The notes beneath the pieces are model-generated. The model had not been told where the DNA came from. It ran no database searches and worked only from the letters and a program-made list of their open reading frames with translations. A stretch of DNA of 64,000 bases from Natronorubrum daqingense (GTDB lineage Archaea > Halobacteriota > Halobacteria > Halobacteriales > Natrialbaceae). The position numbers and the translations under genes were made by a program. Each line of letters begins with the position of its first letter. The stretch's first letter is position 1. The stretch spans positions 1,488,001 through 1,552,000 of the forward strand of contig NZ_CP019327.1 of the NCBI RefSeq assembly GCF_001971705.1, written 5' to 3'. Below are positions 35,089-44,198 of this stretch, in pieces.

Positions 35089-35880
35089 TCACTCCAGCGA
35101 GCGATGGTCGTAAACGATGTCGAGAAACTCGCCGACGGCACCGTTGAAGGACTCGGATTGTTCGAGCATCGCCAGGTGAGCCGCATCCGCGAGTTCGGCG
35201 ATCCAGGCGTCGGGAATCTCCTCGGCGAGGTACTCGTGGAACCAGGGTGGCGTGAGCTGATCGTACTCGCCGTACATTGCGAGGACGGGTGGCTCGATTC
35301 CCGAAAGCTCGTCTCGAACGTCGAACTCGTGGCAGGTGAGGAAATCTCGATGTGTGACCGATTGGCCGGTGTCGGTGAGTTGCTGTTTCGATACGTCCTC
35401 GAGTCGCGGATCGGGGTCGTGAAAGAGCCGGTTTGGCCCGTGAAGGAACTCGACGGCTCTCTCGAAGTCGTTCGCCAGCCACTCGAGTAAGTCGTCGAGG
35501 ACGCCGAGTCGCGCGCCGGCTCCCGTCAGGACGACGGCGTCAGGGTCGTACTCGCGCTCGAGAAGGATGTGCATCACGACGGCTCCCCCGAGCGAGTTGC
35601 CGACGAGTACCCGACTCCCGGTCTCCTCGACGACGGCCAGTACGTCGTCGGCGTACGCTGAGAGCGTCGTGTACCCCGCACTGGCGGCGATGTCGTCAGA
35701 CTCGCCGTGGCCGCTCAAATCGAGCGTCACGATCGGGTGTTGATCGGCGAGTCGGTGTTGTGATCGCCAGACGTTGCGCGACGCGCCACTCCCGTGGACG
35801 AAACAGACCGGTGGCCCGTCGCCGCCGCGGTCGGCGATGTCGTACGCCGTCTCCCGTCCGTGATGTGTTACCGAGTCCAT
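35089..35880 (-). CDS. Alpha/beta-fold hydrolase
   Basis: A 263-residue hydrolase. The oxyanion strand is CFVHGSGASRNVW, the nucleophile elbow is GNSLGG (Ser), the acid is the Asp in YGEYDQLTP and the base is the His in AAHLAM. All triad residues are present. Substrates of such enzymes are too varied to name. The ATG at 35880 precedes MDSVTHHG; a longer frame to 35943 is open but lies upstream of the family start. Confidence 0.85.
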   Translation of the reverse strand: MDSVTHHGRETAYDIADRGGDGPPVCFVHGSGASRNVWRSQHRLADQHPIVTLDLSGHGESDDIAASAGYTTLSAYADDVLAVVEETGSRVLVGNSLGGAVVMHILLEREYDPDAVVLTGAGARLGVLDDLLEWLANDFERAVEFLHGPNRLFHDPDPRLEDVSKQQLTDTGQSVTHRDFLTCHEFDVRDELSGIEPPVLAMYGEYDQLTPPWFHEYLAEEIPDAWIAELADAAHLAMLEQSESFNGAVGEFLDIVYDHRSLE

Positions 35881-36020
35881 ATTGGTTCGAACGGGGGGCA
35901 GCGGCTTAAGTTCTCGAGACGAACGCTGGTGATACGCTGTCATCGATACGAACGAACAGCTAGCCCGGACTCGAACTCAACCTGGTGTGAACTACGAACA
36001 ACGTTCTTTCCGGAAACACC

Positions 36021-36032
36021 CCCACGTGTGGG
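36021..36032. promoter_or_regulatory. Inverted repeat upstream of the cdc48 operon TATA box
   Basis: CCCAC-GT-GTGGG ends 17 bases before the TATA element at 36050. Candidate operator for the Hsp20-like/Cdc48 operon. Confidence 0.4.
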
Positions 36033-36049
36033 CCCTTGCTGGCGGTAGG

Positions 36050-36057
36050 TTTAAATA
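36050..36057 (+). promoter_or_regulatory. TATA element of the cdc48 operon
   Basis: TTTAAATA lies 30 bases upstream of the ATG at 36088. Confidence 0.55.
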
Positions 36058-36087
36058 GTAGTATTGCTTACTTTGGGTTAGTTGAAC

Positions 36088-36336
36088 ATGAGTCTCGAAC
36101 AATTCACCCGAAACGAGGGACAGGTTGCTCGTCGGTTCCAATACGACGATGCAGTGGTGTTCGCCGTCGACTTCGGGGCCAGCGAACCCGAGGCCTCGGT
36201 CGATCTCGTCGACGAAACCGTTATCGTCGTCATCGGCGAGGACCAGTACGAATTCGAACTGCCCGAGACGGCAGATGAGGCGCACACGTTTATCAAAAAC
36301 GGCGTCCTCACTGTCGAACTGGAGGGCGATCTATGA
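36088..36336 (+). CDS. Small Hsp20-like protein upstream of Cdc48
   Basis: An 82-residue acidic protein of beta strands: [31 protein letters not shown] and [10 protein letters not shown]. The layout is like half an alpha-crystallin domain. Its stop overlaps the start of cdc48 (ATGA), so translation is coupled. I infer a chaperone or adaptor role for Cdc48 substrates, but there is no direct evidence. An in-frame TTG at 36082 would add two residues. Confidence 0.78.
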   Translation: MSLEQFTRNEGQVARRFQYDDAVVFAVDFGASEPEASVDLVDETVIVVIGEDQYEFELPETADEAHTFIKNGVLTVELEGDL

Positions 36337-38600
36337 AACTCACCGTCAAACCACTGAAACAGAAGGACGCAGGCCGTGGACTGGCTGCGATCGACCGCGT
36401 CTCGATGCGCGAACTCGACCTCGAGAACGGCGATTACATCCTCATCGAAGGGAAAGACGACAACCAGGCCGTCGCGCGCGTCTGGCCCGGTTATCCCGAA
36501 GACGAGGGTCGTGGGATCGTTCGGATCGACGGTCGGCTCCGACAGGAGGCGAACGTCGGCATCGACGACAGCGTGACGATCGAGCCAGCGGACGTCAAAC
36601 CCGCCAAGTCGGTGACGGTCGCGCTTCCACAGAACCTCCGAATCCGCGGTGACATCGGTCCGCTCGTCCGCGACAAGCTGAGCGGACAGGCCGTCACCGA
36701 AGGGCAAACGGTTCCGTTCTCGCTTTCGTTCGGCCCGATGGCTAGCTCCGGTCAGTCGGTCCCGCTAAAGATCGCGAGTACGTCGCCGTCGGGAACCGTC
36801 GTCATCACGGACTCGACGAACATCGATATCTCCGAGACGCCGGCCGAGCAGGTCAGTTCCGGTGGCCCCGGGACCTCCGCCGAGGGCGTCCCGAACGTCA
36901 CCTACGAGGATATCGGTGGGCTGGACGACGAACTCGACCAGGTCCGCGAGATGATCGAATTGCCGATGCGCCACCCCGAGTTGTTCCAGCAACTCGGCAT
37001 CGAGCCGCCGAAAGGTGTCCTCTTGCACGGTCCACCAGGGACAGGCAAGACGCTGATGGCGAAGGCCGTCGCCAACGAGATCGACGCCCACTTCGAGACG
37101 ATCTCCGGCCCGGAGATCATGTCGAAGTACTACGGCGAGAGCGAGGAACAACTCCGTGAGGTCTTCGAGGAGGCCGAGGAGAACGCCCCCGCGATTATCT
37201 TCATCGACGAACTCGACTCCATCGCCGCCAAACGCGAGGAAGCCGGTGGCGACGTCGAGCGCCGCGTCGTCGCACAGCTCCTCTCGCTGATGGACGGACT
37301 CGAGGAACGCGGTCGCGTTACCGTCATCGCTGCGACGAACCGTATCGACGACATCGATCCCGCACTCCGCCGCGGCGGCCGATTCGATCGCGAAATCGAG
37401 ATCGGCGTCCCGGACAAGGACGGTCGCAAGGAGATTCTGCAGGTTCACACCCGCGGAATGCCACTCGTGGAGGAGATCGACCTCGATCACTACGCGACGA
37501 ACACGCACGGCTTCGTCGGTGCCGACCTCGAGAGCCTCGCTCGCGAGGGCGCGATGAACGCGCTCCGTCGAATCCGTCCGGATCTCGACCTCGAGGAAGA
37601 CGAAATCGACGCCGAAGTGCTCGAGTCGCTCGAGGTCACCAAAGGCGACTTCAAGGAGGCGCTCAAGGGCATCCAACCCTCGGCGATGCGAGAGGTCTTC
37701 GTCGAAGTTCCCGACGTCACGTGGAACGACGTCGGTGGACTCGGCGACACGAAAGAACGCCTCCGCGAGACGATCCAGTGGCCACTCGACTACCCCGAGG
37801 TCTTCGAGGCCATGGATATGGAAGCGGCCAAAGGCGTCATGATGTTCGGTCCACCCGGCACCGGCAAGACCCTGCTCGCGAAGGCCGTCGCCAACGAGGC
37901 CGAGTCGAACTTCATCTCGATCAAAGGCCCCGAACTGCTGAACAAGTACGTCGGGGAGTCCGAGAAAGGAGTCCGCGAAATCTTCGAGAAGGCCCGGTCG
38001 AACGCACCGACCGTGATCTTCTTCGACGAAATCGACTCGATCGCTGGCGAACGCGGCCAGCGACAGGCTGATTCCGGCGTCGGCGAACGCGTCGTCTCCC
38101 AACTGCTGACCGAACTCGACGGACTCGAGGAACTCGAGGACGTCGTCGTCATCGCGACGACCAATCGACCGGATCTGATCGACAAAGCGCTGCTCCGTCC
38201 GGGTCGCTTGGACAGACACGTCCACGTACCCGTGCCCGACGAGGACGCACGGCGGAAAATCTTCGAGGTCCACACCCGTGACAAGCCACTGGCGGACGCG
38301 GTCGACCTCGAGTGGCTCGCCGGCGCGACGGAAGGCTACGTCGGTGCAGACATCGAAGCCGTCACTCGCGAGGCCTCGATGGCCGCCAGCCGAGAGTTCA
38401 TCAACTCCGTCGATCCCGACGACATCGACGACACCATCGGCAACGTTCGGATCGGCAAAGACCACTTCGAGCACGCACTCGGAGAGGTTAAGGCGAGCGT
38501 GACCCCGGAGACGCGCGAACGCTACGAAGAGATCGAAGAACAGTTCCAGCAGGCCGAGCCAGCCGAAGAACAGGACCAACTCGGTCGAACGTTCCAGTAA
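36333..38600 (+). CDS. cdc48: Cdc48/VAT-type AAA+ ATPase
   Basis: A 755-residue unfoldase with two AAA domains. An N-terminal double-psi/beta domain (about 1-185) binds substrates. D1 has Walker A GPPGTGKT at 233-240 and D2 at 506-513, each followed by Walker B (FIDELDS, FFDEIDS) and arginine fingers ([17 protein letters not shown]). The hexamer pulls proteins apart for the proteasome. The end GRTFQ is not a clear HbYX proteasome tail. Coupled to the small upstream protein. Confidence 0.97.
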   Translation: MKLTVKPLKQKDAGRGLAAIDRVSMRELDLENGDYILIEGKDDNQAVARVWPGYPEDEGRGIVRIDGRLRQEANVGIDDSVTIEPADVKPAKSVTVALPQNLRIRGDIGPLVRDKLSGQAVTEGQTVPFSLSFGPMASSGQSVPLKIASTSPSGTVVITDSTNIDISETPAEQVSSGGPGTSAEGVPNVTYEDIGGLDDELDQVREMIELPMRHPELFQQLGIEPPKGVLLHGPPGTGKTLMAKAVANEIDAHFETISGPEIMSKYYGESEEQLREVFEEAEENAPAIIFIDELDSIAAKREEAGGDVERRVVAQLLSLMDGLEERGRVTVIAATNRIDDIDPALRRGGRFDREIEIGVPDKDGRKEILQVHTRGMPLVEEIDLDHYATNTHGFVGADLESLAREGAMNALRRIRPDLDLEEDEIDAEVLESLEVTKGDFKEALKGIQPSAMREVFVEVPDVTWNDVGGLGDTKERLRETIQWPLDYPEVFEAMDMEAAKGVMMFGPPGTGKTLLAKAVANEAESNFISIKGPELLNKYVGESEKGVREIFEKARSNAPTVIFFDEIDSIAGERGQRQADSGVGERVVSQLLTELDGLEELEDVVVIATTNRPDLIDKALLRPGRLDRHVHVPVPDEDARRKIFEVHTRDKPLADAVDLEWLAGATEGYVGADIEAVTREASMAASREFINSVDPDDIDDTIGNVRIGKDHFEHALGEVKASVTPETRERYEEIEEQFQQAEPAEEQDQLGRTFQ

Positions 38601-38643
38601 CGTCCGAGTGACGCCGAGTGCGTCTCTCCCCCCCGTCCGTTCC

Positions 38644-38659
38644 ATTATTTTGCTGTTTG
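38644..38659 (+). terminator. T-rich terminator candidate after cdc48
   Basis: ATTATTTTGCTGTTTG begins about 45 bases past the cdc48 stop, in an otherwise GC-rich gap before a convergent gene. Confidence 0.3.
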
Positions 38660-38712
38660 TCCCAGAGACGAACGGTAACGGCGCGTATCGAGACCGATAC
38701 GTCGACGCACTA

Positions 38713-40005
38713 TCAATCGTCAGCACCGCTACTCGAGTGGGTGCTCGAGTCGCTACCGGGCGGACGTGGGCGAACCACCAGCCCGACGGAGATTGCTGCA
38801 CCGACGAGGGCGAACAGGGCGAGCGTCGCGAAGAGGACGGCGACCGAGACGTGATCGAGTAAGAACCCGCCGAGAGAGATGCTGAGCGCCCCGAGTCCGA
38901 ACATGCCCAGATACGTGTAGCCGTAGGAAAGCCCGCGCGTGTCCGGTGGCGTGTAGACCGCGACTGCCTCCTGATAGAAGGGCTCGATGGCGAACAGCGA
39001 GAAGCCGAGGACGAGACAGTAGGCGACGACGGCGAGCAGCCCCATCGACGACACCGGGACGAAAAGCGCCGCGAGAATCGCCAACCCGAGGAAGACGACG
39101 ACGAGTCCCCTCGAGACGGCGATGCGATCGGTCAACTTCCCAGCGACGTACTGTCCAGCCATTCCCGCGACGAGCAACCCGACGTAGACGTACTCACCGA
39201 GGGAGAGTTCCTCGAGCCCGCCCGGCGGCTCGATCCCGTCCAGCGCCGGCAGTCCCTGGAGCAGTTCTGGCAGATAGGTCAACACGCCGCGATAGTAGAG
39301 GCCGACGAACGTGACGATCGCGAAGACGAGGAGAAACGAACTTGCGAACAGCGTTCGCGAATTGGTGAGGAACTCGCTCACGCCGCCAGATTCGTTTCGA
39401 CTCTCAGTCGAGGCACGCTCTTCTGGATTCGTCGAATCGAGTGCCGCGGTCGGATCGAACTCGAGGCGGAGGCCGTAGAGCGTCGCCAGAATCCCCGGTA
39501 TCGCGAGAATCACGACGACGAGTCGCCAATCGAACGCGAGCAGCAAGGTCGCGGTCGCGAACGGCCCGAGTGCGATCCCGACATTGCCGGCGATGCCGTG
39601 CCGGGCGAACACCGTCCCGCGGCGTTCGACGCCCGTACTGATGAGCGCGAGTCCCGCCGGGTGGTAGATGCTGGCGAGGATGCCCCAACAGAGGAGGCTA
39701 ATCGCGACGGCGTAGATCGAGGGTGCGATCGCCAGCGTCGCGAACGCGACGCTCATTCCGGCGAGACAACCCAAGACGAGTCGCCGCGGGCCGTAGCGAT
39801 CGACCAGCACACCCGCTGGCAACGCGCCGAGTCCGAACGGTGCGTAACCGAGGGCGACGATCACGCCGACGAGCGCGACGCTCACGTCGAAGGCCTCGAG
39901 CCAGACGACCAGCAAAATCGGGATCGCCAGTTCGAACCAGTGGACGATTCCGTGGGCGAGCATGGTGAACGAAGCGATGGCCCTGTCGTTCTCACTGAGC
40001 CCCAC
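38713..40005 (-). CDS. MFS transporter
   Basis: A 430-residue protein with 12 predicted membrane helices and the MFS loop motif (GVLVDRYGPRRLVLG) after helix 2. A polar central loop (about 195-230) splits two six-helix halves. The second half has GKLTDRIAVSRGL. No substrate is indicated; sugar or drug efflux types are equally possible. It stands alone. Confidence 0.87.
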   Translation of the reverse strand: MGLSENDRAIASFTMLAHGIVHWFELAIPILLVVWLEAFDVSVALVGVIVALGYAPFGLGALPAGVLVDRYGPRRLVLGCLAGMSVAFATLAIAPSIYAVAISLLCWGILASIYHPAGLALISTGVERRGTVFARHGIAGNVGIALGPFATATLLLAFDWRLVVVILAIPGILATLYGLRLEFDPTAALDSTNPEERASTESRNESGGVSEFLTNSRTLFASSFLLVFAIVTFVGLYYRGVLTYLPELLQGLPALDGIEPPGGLEELSLGEYVYVGLLVAGMAGQYVAGKLTDRIAVSRGLVVVFLGLAILAALFVPVSSMGLLAVVAYCLVLGFSLFAIEPFYQEAVAVYTPPDTRGLSYGYTYLGMFGLGALSISLGGFLLDHVSVAVLFATLALFALVGAAISVGLVVRPRPPGSDSSTHSSSGADD

Positions 40006-40168
40006 GGCTACGCCACCTCATCGACCGTCAGTTCAGACATCGCGACTGTCGGATACCTCGACTCAGCGCACGGGTTCGCCACCACGGCCGTCACGTCGAT
40101 CGATTCGGGTGTCACTACTGCGAGGTCTTCGCCGTCGCATTTAGGGGTGCTGAAATACCCTCACTCGA

Positions 40169-40624
40169 TCACTCGAGGTCCTCGAGCACGGCTTCGGCGT
40201 GGCCTTCGGGCGACACACCCTCGTAGACTTCCTCGATTCGGCCCTCGGGCCCGACGACGTAGGTGTTCCGGAAGACGCCGTCGAACGTGTTGCCGAACAT
40301 TCGCTTCTCGCCGTAGGATTCGTAGAGCGTTGCGACTTCGCCGTACTCGTCCGAGAGCAGGTCGAACGAGAGGTCGTACTCCCCGGCGAAGGACTCGAGG
40401 TCGTCGACCGGGTCGTCGCTGATTCCGACGATGTGCGCGTCGAGATCCGCAAACGCCGATTTGGCGTCGTCGAACTCGCAGGCCTCGGTCGTACAGCCGT
40501 CGGTGTTCGCACGCGGGTAGAAGTAGACGACGAGTCGCTGGCCGTCGAAATCGGATCGGCGGACGGGTTCGCCGCGTTGATTCGGCAGTTCGAACTCGGG
40601 TGCGTCCTCGCCAACGTCGAGCAT
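40169..40624 (-). CDS. bcp: Peroxiredoxin, Bcp/PrxQ type
   Basis: A 151-residue thiol peroxidase. The peroxidatic cysteine is C44 and the resolving cysteine C49 (TDGCTTEACEF), the spacing of the PrxQ/Bcp group. YFYPRANT and a final VYEGVSPEGHAEAVL complete the fold. It reduces hydroperoxides with thioredoxin. The ATG at 40624 matches the family start (MLDVGEDAPEF). Confidence 0.93.
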   Translation of the reverse strand: MLDVGEDAPEFELPNQRGEPVRRSDFDGQRLVVYFYPRANTDGCTTEACEFDDAKSAFADLDAHIVGISDDPVDDLESFAGEYDLSFDLLSDEYGEVATLYESYGEKRMFGNTFDGVFRNTYVVGPEGRIEEVYEGVSPEGHAEAVLEDLE

Positions 40625-40771
40625 GGCCGTGAGTTCGCGACGGTCGTTGTAGGCGTTGTGATTTCCCCTTGCAGGCATTCGAGTCGTCGTTCCTGGGTCG
40701 GTACACGCACCCTGACCGAAGTCGGTTCTATCGGATGCGTTCACTGACTTTCCGCGGAGAAAAACGGCACC

Positions 40772-41677
40772 TCACTCGAGCGATTCGGCGGCTTCTTGCT
40801 CGAGCAACGGCGTGGCGTTCTGTTCGGGGAGCGTAACGATGTCGTCGGTCGACAGCGAGTACTCCCGCTCGTCGACGCCGAGAATCTGCCCGATGTCTCG
40901 AGTGATTTTGACGGTGACGCGTTCGACGGGCGACGATTCGTCTTCGTTGGGAGTCATGGAACCGTCCGAATCGCGTTCCGCTTCCGTCTCCGCGGATGGC
41001 TGCGAGGTGGCTTCGTCGTGGGCCGTCGGGCCGTCAGCGCCCATCACGTCCGCTGGTGTGACGCCACTCTCGTCACCATCCGCGTTCGCCACTCGGGGAG
41101 ACTCATCGTCCGTAGACGCTGCCGGCGAGTCCTGGGTCGCCACCGGCGGTGCGTCGTCGCCGGGGTCCTCGGGGACAGCGTGATCGGCCGCACTCGAGTC
41201 CGATCGGGCCGGGTCGCTGGTGTCGGGCGACCCGTCGCCAGCGGCCGAGGTACTCGAGTCGCTGGCTGTGCTCGCCGGTGAGCCGATGTCGACTCCCTCG
41301 AGCACGTCGAGGACGCGGGATTTGTTCGAGGAAATTCGCTCGACGAGGTCGTCGAAAAGGTCGACTTCCTCCGCGGTCAGGCCCTCGTCGTTAGCTGGCA
41401 TTCCGGCCGCGGCGAGACTCGCCTGTTTGACGAGTTTGCCCATTCGTCGCTCGTAGATGGCTTCGACGACGTCTTTGGCGGTTTCGATCTCGTCGGTGAG
41501 TCGGCCGACTTCGGGCGAGGAAAAGGGATCGTCAGCCTGTTCGGCGACGCGATCGCGTTCGTCCTCGAGATCGGCGATATACTCGCCGACCTCCTGATAG
41601 AACGAGGGGCGCAGATTCTGGAGGCTGTCCTTCTGGCGCTCCTTGCTCTGGACCGAACGCAACTCGTCTAAATTCAT
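40772..41677 (-). CDS. ginS: GINS complex protein (Gins51-type)
   Basis: A 301-residue protein, the archaeal GINS subunit of the replicative CMG-like helicase. The helical A domain is residues 1-120 (MNLDELRSVQSKERQKDSLQ and FYQEVGEYI). A long acidic, Ser-rich linker (about 125-250) follows, then a small beta B domain with VKITRDIGQILGVDEREYSLS. The linker is much longer than in other archaea, as usual in halophiles. Its start overlaps the end of priS by four bases, so the two are co-translated. Confidence 0.9.
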   Translation of the reverse strand: MNLDELRSVQSKERQKDSLQNLRPSFYQEVGEYIADLEDERDRVAEQADDPFSSPEVGRLTDEIETAKDVVEAIYERRMGKLVKQASLAAAGMPANDEGLTAEEVDLFDDLVERISSNKSRVLDVLEGVDIGSPASTASDSSTSAAGDGSPDTSDPARSDSSAADHAVPEDPGDDAPPVATQDSPAASTDDESPRVANADGDESGVTPADVMGADGPTAHDEATSQPSAETEAERDSDGSMTPNEDESSPVERVTVKITRDIGQILGVDEREYSLSTDDIVTLPEQNATPLLEQEAAESLE

Positions 41678-42849
41678 TCTTTCTCTTTTTCGGCTCTGCC
41701 GCGTGCCATCAGGAACACGGCAACGTACTCTCTTAGTGACTGGTCTCCCTCCGAGACCGTAAAGCTATCCCCACCGAGTTCGATCTCGCCACCCTGGGTC
41801 ACGTCGACGGCGATTTCGTGCTCGCGGAAGGTCTCCGGGACGGCGTCGTCGAGCGGATCGAAGTCCGCGATTTCGTCGCGCTCGAGTCGCACCGTCTTCA
41901 GCCCGCTCCCGCCGTGGAGACTCCCCGGAAGCCGAATGAGTCGATTCGTGTCGGTCGTGACGGGCTCGTCGATCGGCGCGTTGTCGCGTTCGACGGCCTG
42001 TTTCGCGAATCGCTCGGCCAACTGCGCGACGGCCGTGTGGACGGTGACGTTACCCGCCTCGAGTTGCTCGCGGTTGTTTCGGGCCGCGTTGAGCGTTGCC
42101 GTCGCCTTCCCCTCGCCGATTCCGTCGAACGCCTGGAGTCGCTCGAGGGCGGCTTCTTCCTCCAGTTCGAGCAACTCGTCGACGAACGCCATGAGGTGGT
42201 TGTGCGTGCGCCCGCCCCAGCCGCCGTCGACCTCGAGCGTCCGTCGCTCCGTCGGCGTCTTGCGGCCGAGACCGGCGACGGTTTCGGCCTCGATCAGTTC
42301 CTCGAAGTCCATGCCGATGCCCCGAACGTAATCGACAATCTCGCGGCGATGTTCGCGCTCCAGGTGGAGGATGTTCTCGTCTCGGACGTGAACGTGGTAT
42401 CCGCGACCGCCGGAGAAGACGATCTCGAGGTCGTCGAAGCCGAAATCATCCTCGAGGAACTCGAGGAGTCGCATGAGGGCATCTTTACACTTTGCGAGCA
42501 TCTCGGCGTAGGAGTCCTCGCCGAGGGTTACACTCGGCAGGTGGTCGGCGTCGAGGTCGAAGACGAGGTCGGCCGATTGCCAATCCTTCTCGTTCATCGA
42601 ACTCGCGCCGGGATCGCGAAAGCGCCCCGCAGAGAAGTAGACGTGGCGCGGTCGCTTTCGGACGAGAAACTCCGAAATGTCGCCTAACTCGAGGAGCGAC
42701 CGGTGACGGACCATCGTCGTGTCGGGGCCGTCGGTCCAGGGGATGAATCCCCACTCGCGTTCGTTCGCCGCGGGCGGCGGCGTGATCTCTGTCCGTCGGT
42801 AGTGATCACGAAATCGACCCCGGAGATAGGCTCTCGTTCGCTCCTCCAT
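41674..42849 (-). CDS. priS: DNA primase small (catalytic) subunit
   Basis: A 391-residue PriS. Catalytic aspartates D98 and D100 lie in VFDLDADH; the phosphate-binding SGGRGYHVHV motif and the late DTNRLIRLPGSLHG segment are complete. It makes RNA/DNA primers with PriL, which is not in the window. First gene of the priS-ginS operon. A TATA-like ACTATAGT lies about 30 bases upstream on the minus strand. Confidence 0.96.
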   Translation of the reverse strand: MEERTRAYLRGRFRDHYRRTEITPPPAANEREWGFIPWTDGPDTTMVRHRSLLELGDISEFLVRKRPRHVYFSAGRFRDPGASSMNEKDWQSADLVFDLDADHLPSVTLGEDSYAEMLAKCKDALMRLLEFLEDDFGFDDLEIVFSGGRGYHVHVRDENILHLEREHRREIVDYVRGIGMDFEELIEAETVAGLGRKTPTERRTLEVDGGWGGRTHNHLMAFVDELLELEEEAALERLQAFDGIGEGKATATLNAARNNREQLEAGNVTVHTAVAQLAERFAKQAVERDNAPIDEPVTTDTNRLIRLPGSLHGGSGLKTVRLERDEIADFDPLDDAVPETFREHEIAVDVTQGGEIELGGDSFTVSEGDQSLREYVAVFLMARGRAEKEKE

Positions 42850-43011
42850 GCACCTGACGTAGTCGTCGATACGGGACTATAGTTGTGCCGGACTGTTCTG
42901 GACGCTAGTGGTTGTAGTATATTCGACGGATTCGTGACGAGTGTTGGCGCGGTATGACTCGTAGCGGAACGTCGCTGACGGCAGGAAACAACCGGAGCGA
43001 TTCGTCGCGTG

Positions 43012-43488
43012 TTACCGTCGCATCAGATCCGAGATTTTGTCGGTGATGCCGACGTCGGAGCCGAGTTTCAGGTAGTAGGCGTCGCCGCCGTCCTCGTAGT
43101 AGTCGTCGATTCGGCGTTTGATCTCGAAGCCGAGATGTTCGTAGAACTGGAGGGCGTTTTCGTTACTGGTTCGAGCGTGGCAAGTGATCGTGTCGTTGTC
43201 CGCTGCGACGCGGGCGATCAGTTGCCTGCCGATTCCCTCACCGCGGAGTTCGGGCGACACTGCCAGAAAGAGGATGTATCCGTCGCGACGAACGGCTGCA
43301 AATCCGACTAGCTCGCCTTCTTGAACGTAACAGTGGACCGTCGAACGACGAAACGCATCGGAGAAGAAGTTGCGTCGCTGCTTGAGTACGCCTTCCTGGC
43401 GATTGATCTCCTCTTTGAGTTGCCAGGCCGAGTCGACGAGGTCGTCGTTGCCCGGCGGGACGACACGACTGTCGATGTTGACGCTCAC
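43012..43488 (-). CDS. GNAT-family acetyltransferase
   Basis: A 158-residue enzyme of the RimI-like GNAT fold. The acetyl-CoA loop is SPELRGEGIGRQLIARV, and the last motif is NENALQFYEHLGFEIKRR, with aromatic DDYYEDGGDAYYLK. It may acetylate protein N-termini or a small amine. The gene has its own TATA element and is divergent from archease. Confidence 0.85.
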   Translation of the reverse strand: MSVNIDSRVVPPGNDDLVDSAWQLKEEINRQEGVLKQRRNFFSDAFRRSTVHCYVQEGELVGFAAVRRDGYILFLAVSPELRGEGIGRQLIARVAADNDTITCHARTSNENALQFYEHLGFEIKRRIDDYYEDGGDAYYLKLGSDVGITDKISDLMRR

Positions 43489-43511
43489 TAGCTGGTTCTA
43501 CCAGCGTGGCC

Positions 43512-43519
43512 AATATAAT
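43512..43519 (-). promoter_or_regulatory. TATA element of the GNAT gene
   Basis: On the minus strand ATTATATT lies about 24-31 bases before the ATG at 43488. Confidence 0.45.
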
Positions 43520-43625
43520 TCCACCGGCAGCCACCGACCACACGGTCGATCGTGTCGGTTCGACACGACGTGATCGAAACCGACGGGCATACCACCATCG
43601 TCGTCGAATCCGAACGCATCGAGTA

Positions 43626-44132
43626 ATGACACGATCACAGGACGAGCGGTTCGAACTCCGCGACCACACGGCTGACATCGCGGTCGAAGCGACCGGCGAC
43701 TCCCTCGAGGACGTTTTCGGTGCCGTCGCCGACGGACTCGCAGCCGCCTCCTGTGATTCGATTCCGGAGGAGGCGACGGAGCGCTTTTCCCTCGAGGTGA
43801 GCGCCGAAGGTCGCGAGGCCCTCCTGTTCGACTATCTCGACGAACTGATCTACCTGCGAGACGTGCGAGCGGAACTCCCGGTCGACCACCACGTCGGGCA
43901 AATTCGTGGACCAGAGGACGAATCGGCGGCCGGCGCGACAGGGGCGGCCACCGACTCCGACACAGCTGCTGTCGACGAGTGGGTGCTCGAGGCCAGTGCG
44001 CGCGGCGTCTCACTCGCGGACATCCACGCTCGAGAGATCAAAGCGGTGACGTACTCGGAGATGCGCCTCGAGCGATTCGACGATGACGGCGGGCGAGACG
44101 GCTGGGAAGCGTACGTCGTCTTCGACGTCTGA
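43626..44132 (+). CDS. Archease, RtcB activator
   Basis: A 168-residue archease. RFELRDHTADIAVEATG at the start and YLDELIYLRD, then IKAVTYSEMRL, are the family marks, with conserved acidic metal ligands. An insert of Ala/Ser (about 100-118) is halophile-specific. Archease helps RtcB exchange guanylate during RNA ligation. The rtcB gene lies 66 bases downstream. An upstream GTG-type frame from 43506 is Arg-rich and rejected. Confidence 0.93.
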   Translation: MTRSQDERFELRDHTADIAVEATGDSLEDVFGAVADGLAAASCDSIPEEATERFSLEVSAEGREALLFDYLDELIYLRDVRAELPVDHHVGQIRGPEDESAAGATGAATDSDTAAVDEWVLEASARGVSLADIHAREIKAVTYSEMRLERFDDDGGRDGWEAYVVFDV

Positions 44133-44198
44133 ACGAGATAACTGTCCGCTCGAGCGACGAGACGAAGCCCTTTCACCCTCGGGAACCGACGGACACGT

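Noticed and set aside
36765..38801. Long antisense open frame within cdc48 (678 codons)
   Set aside because: It is the mirror of a highly biased coding frame in GC-rich DNA; it has no start context, and cdc48 is certain.
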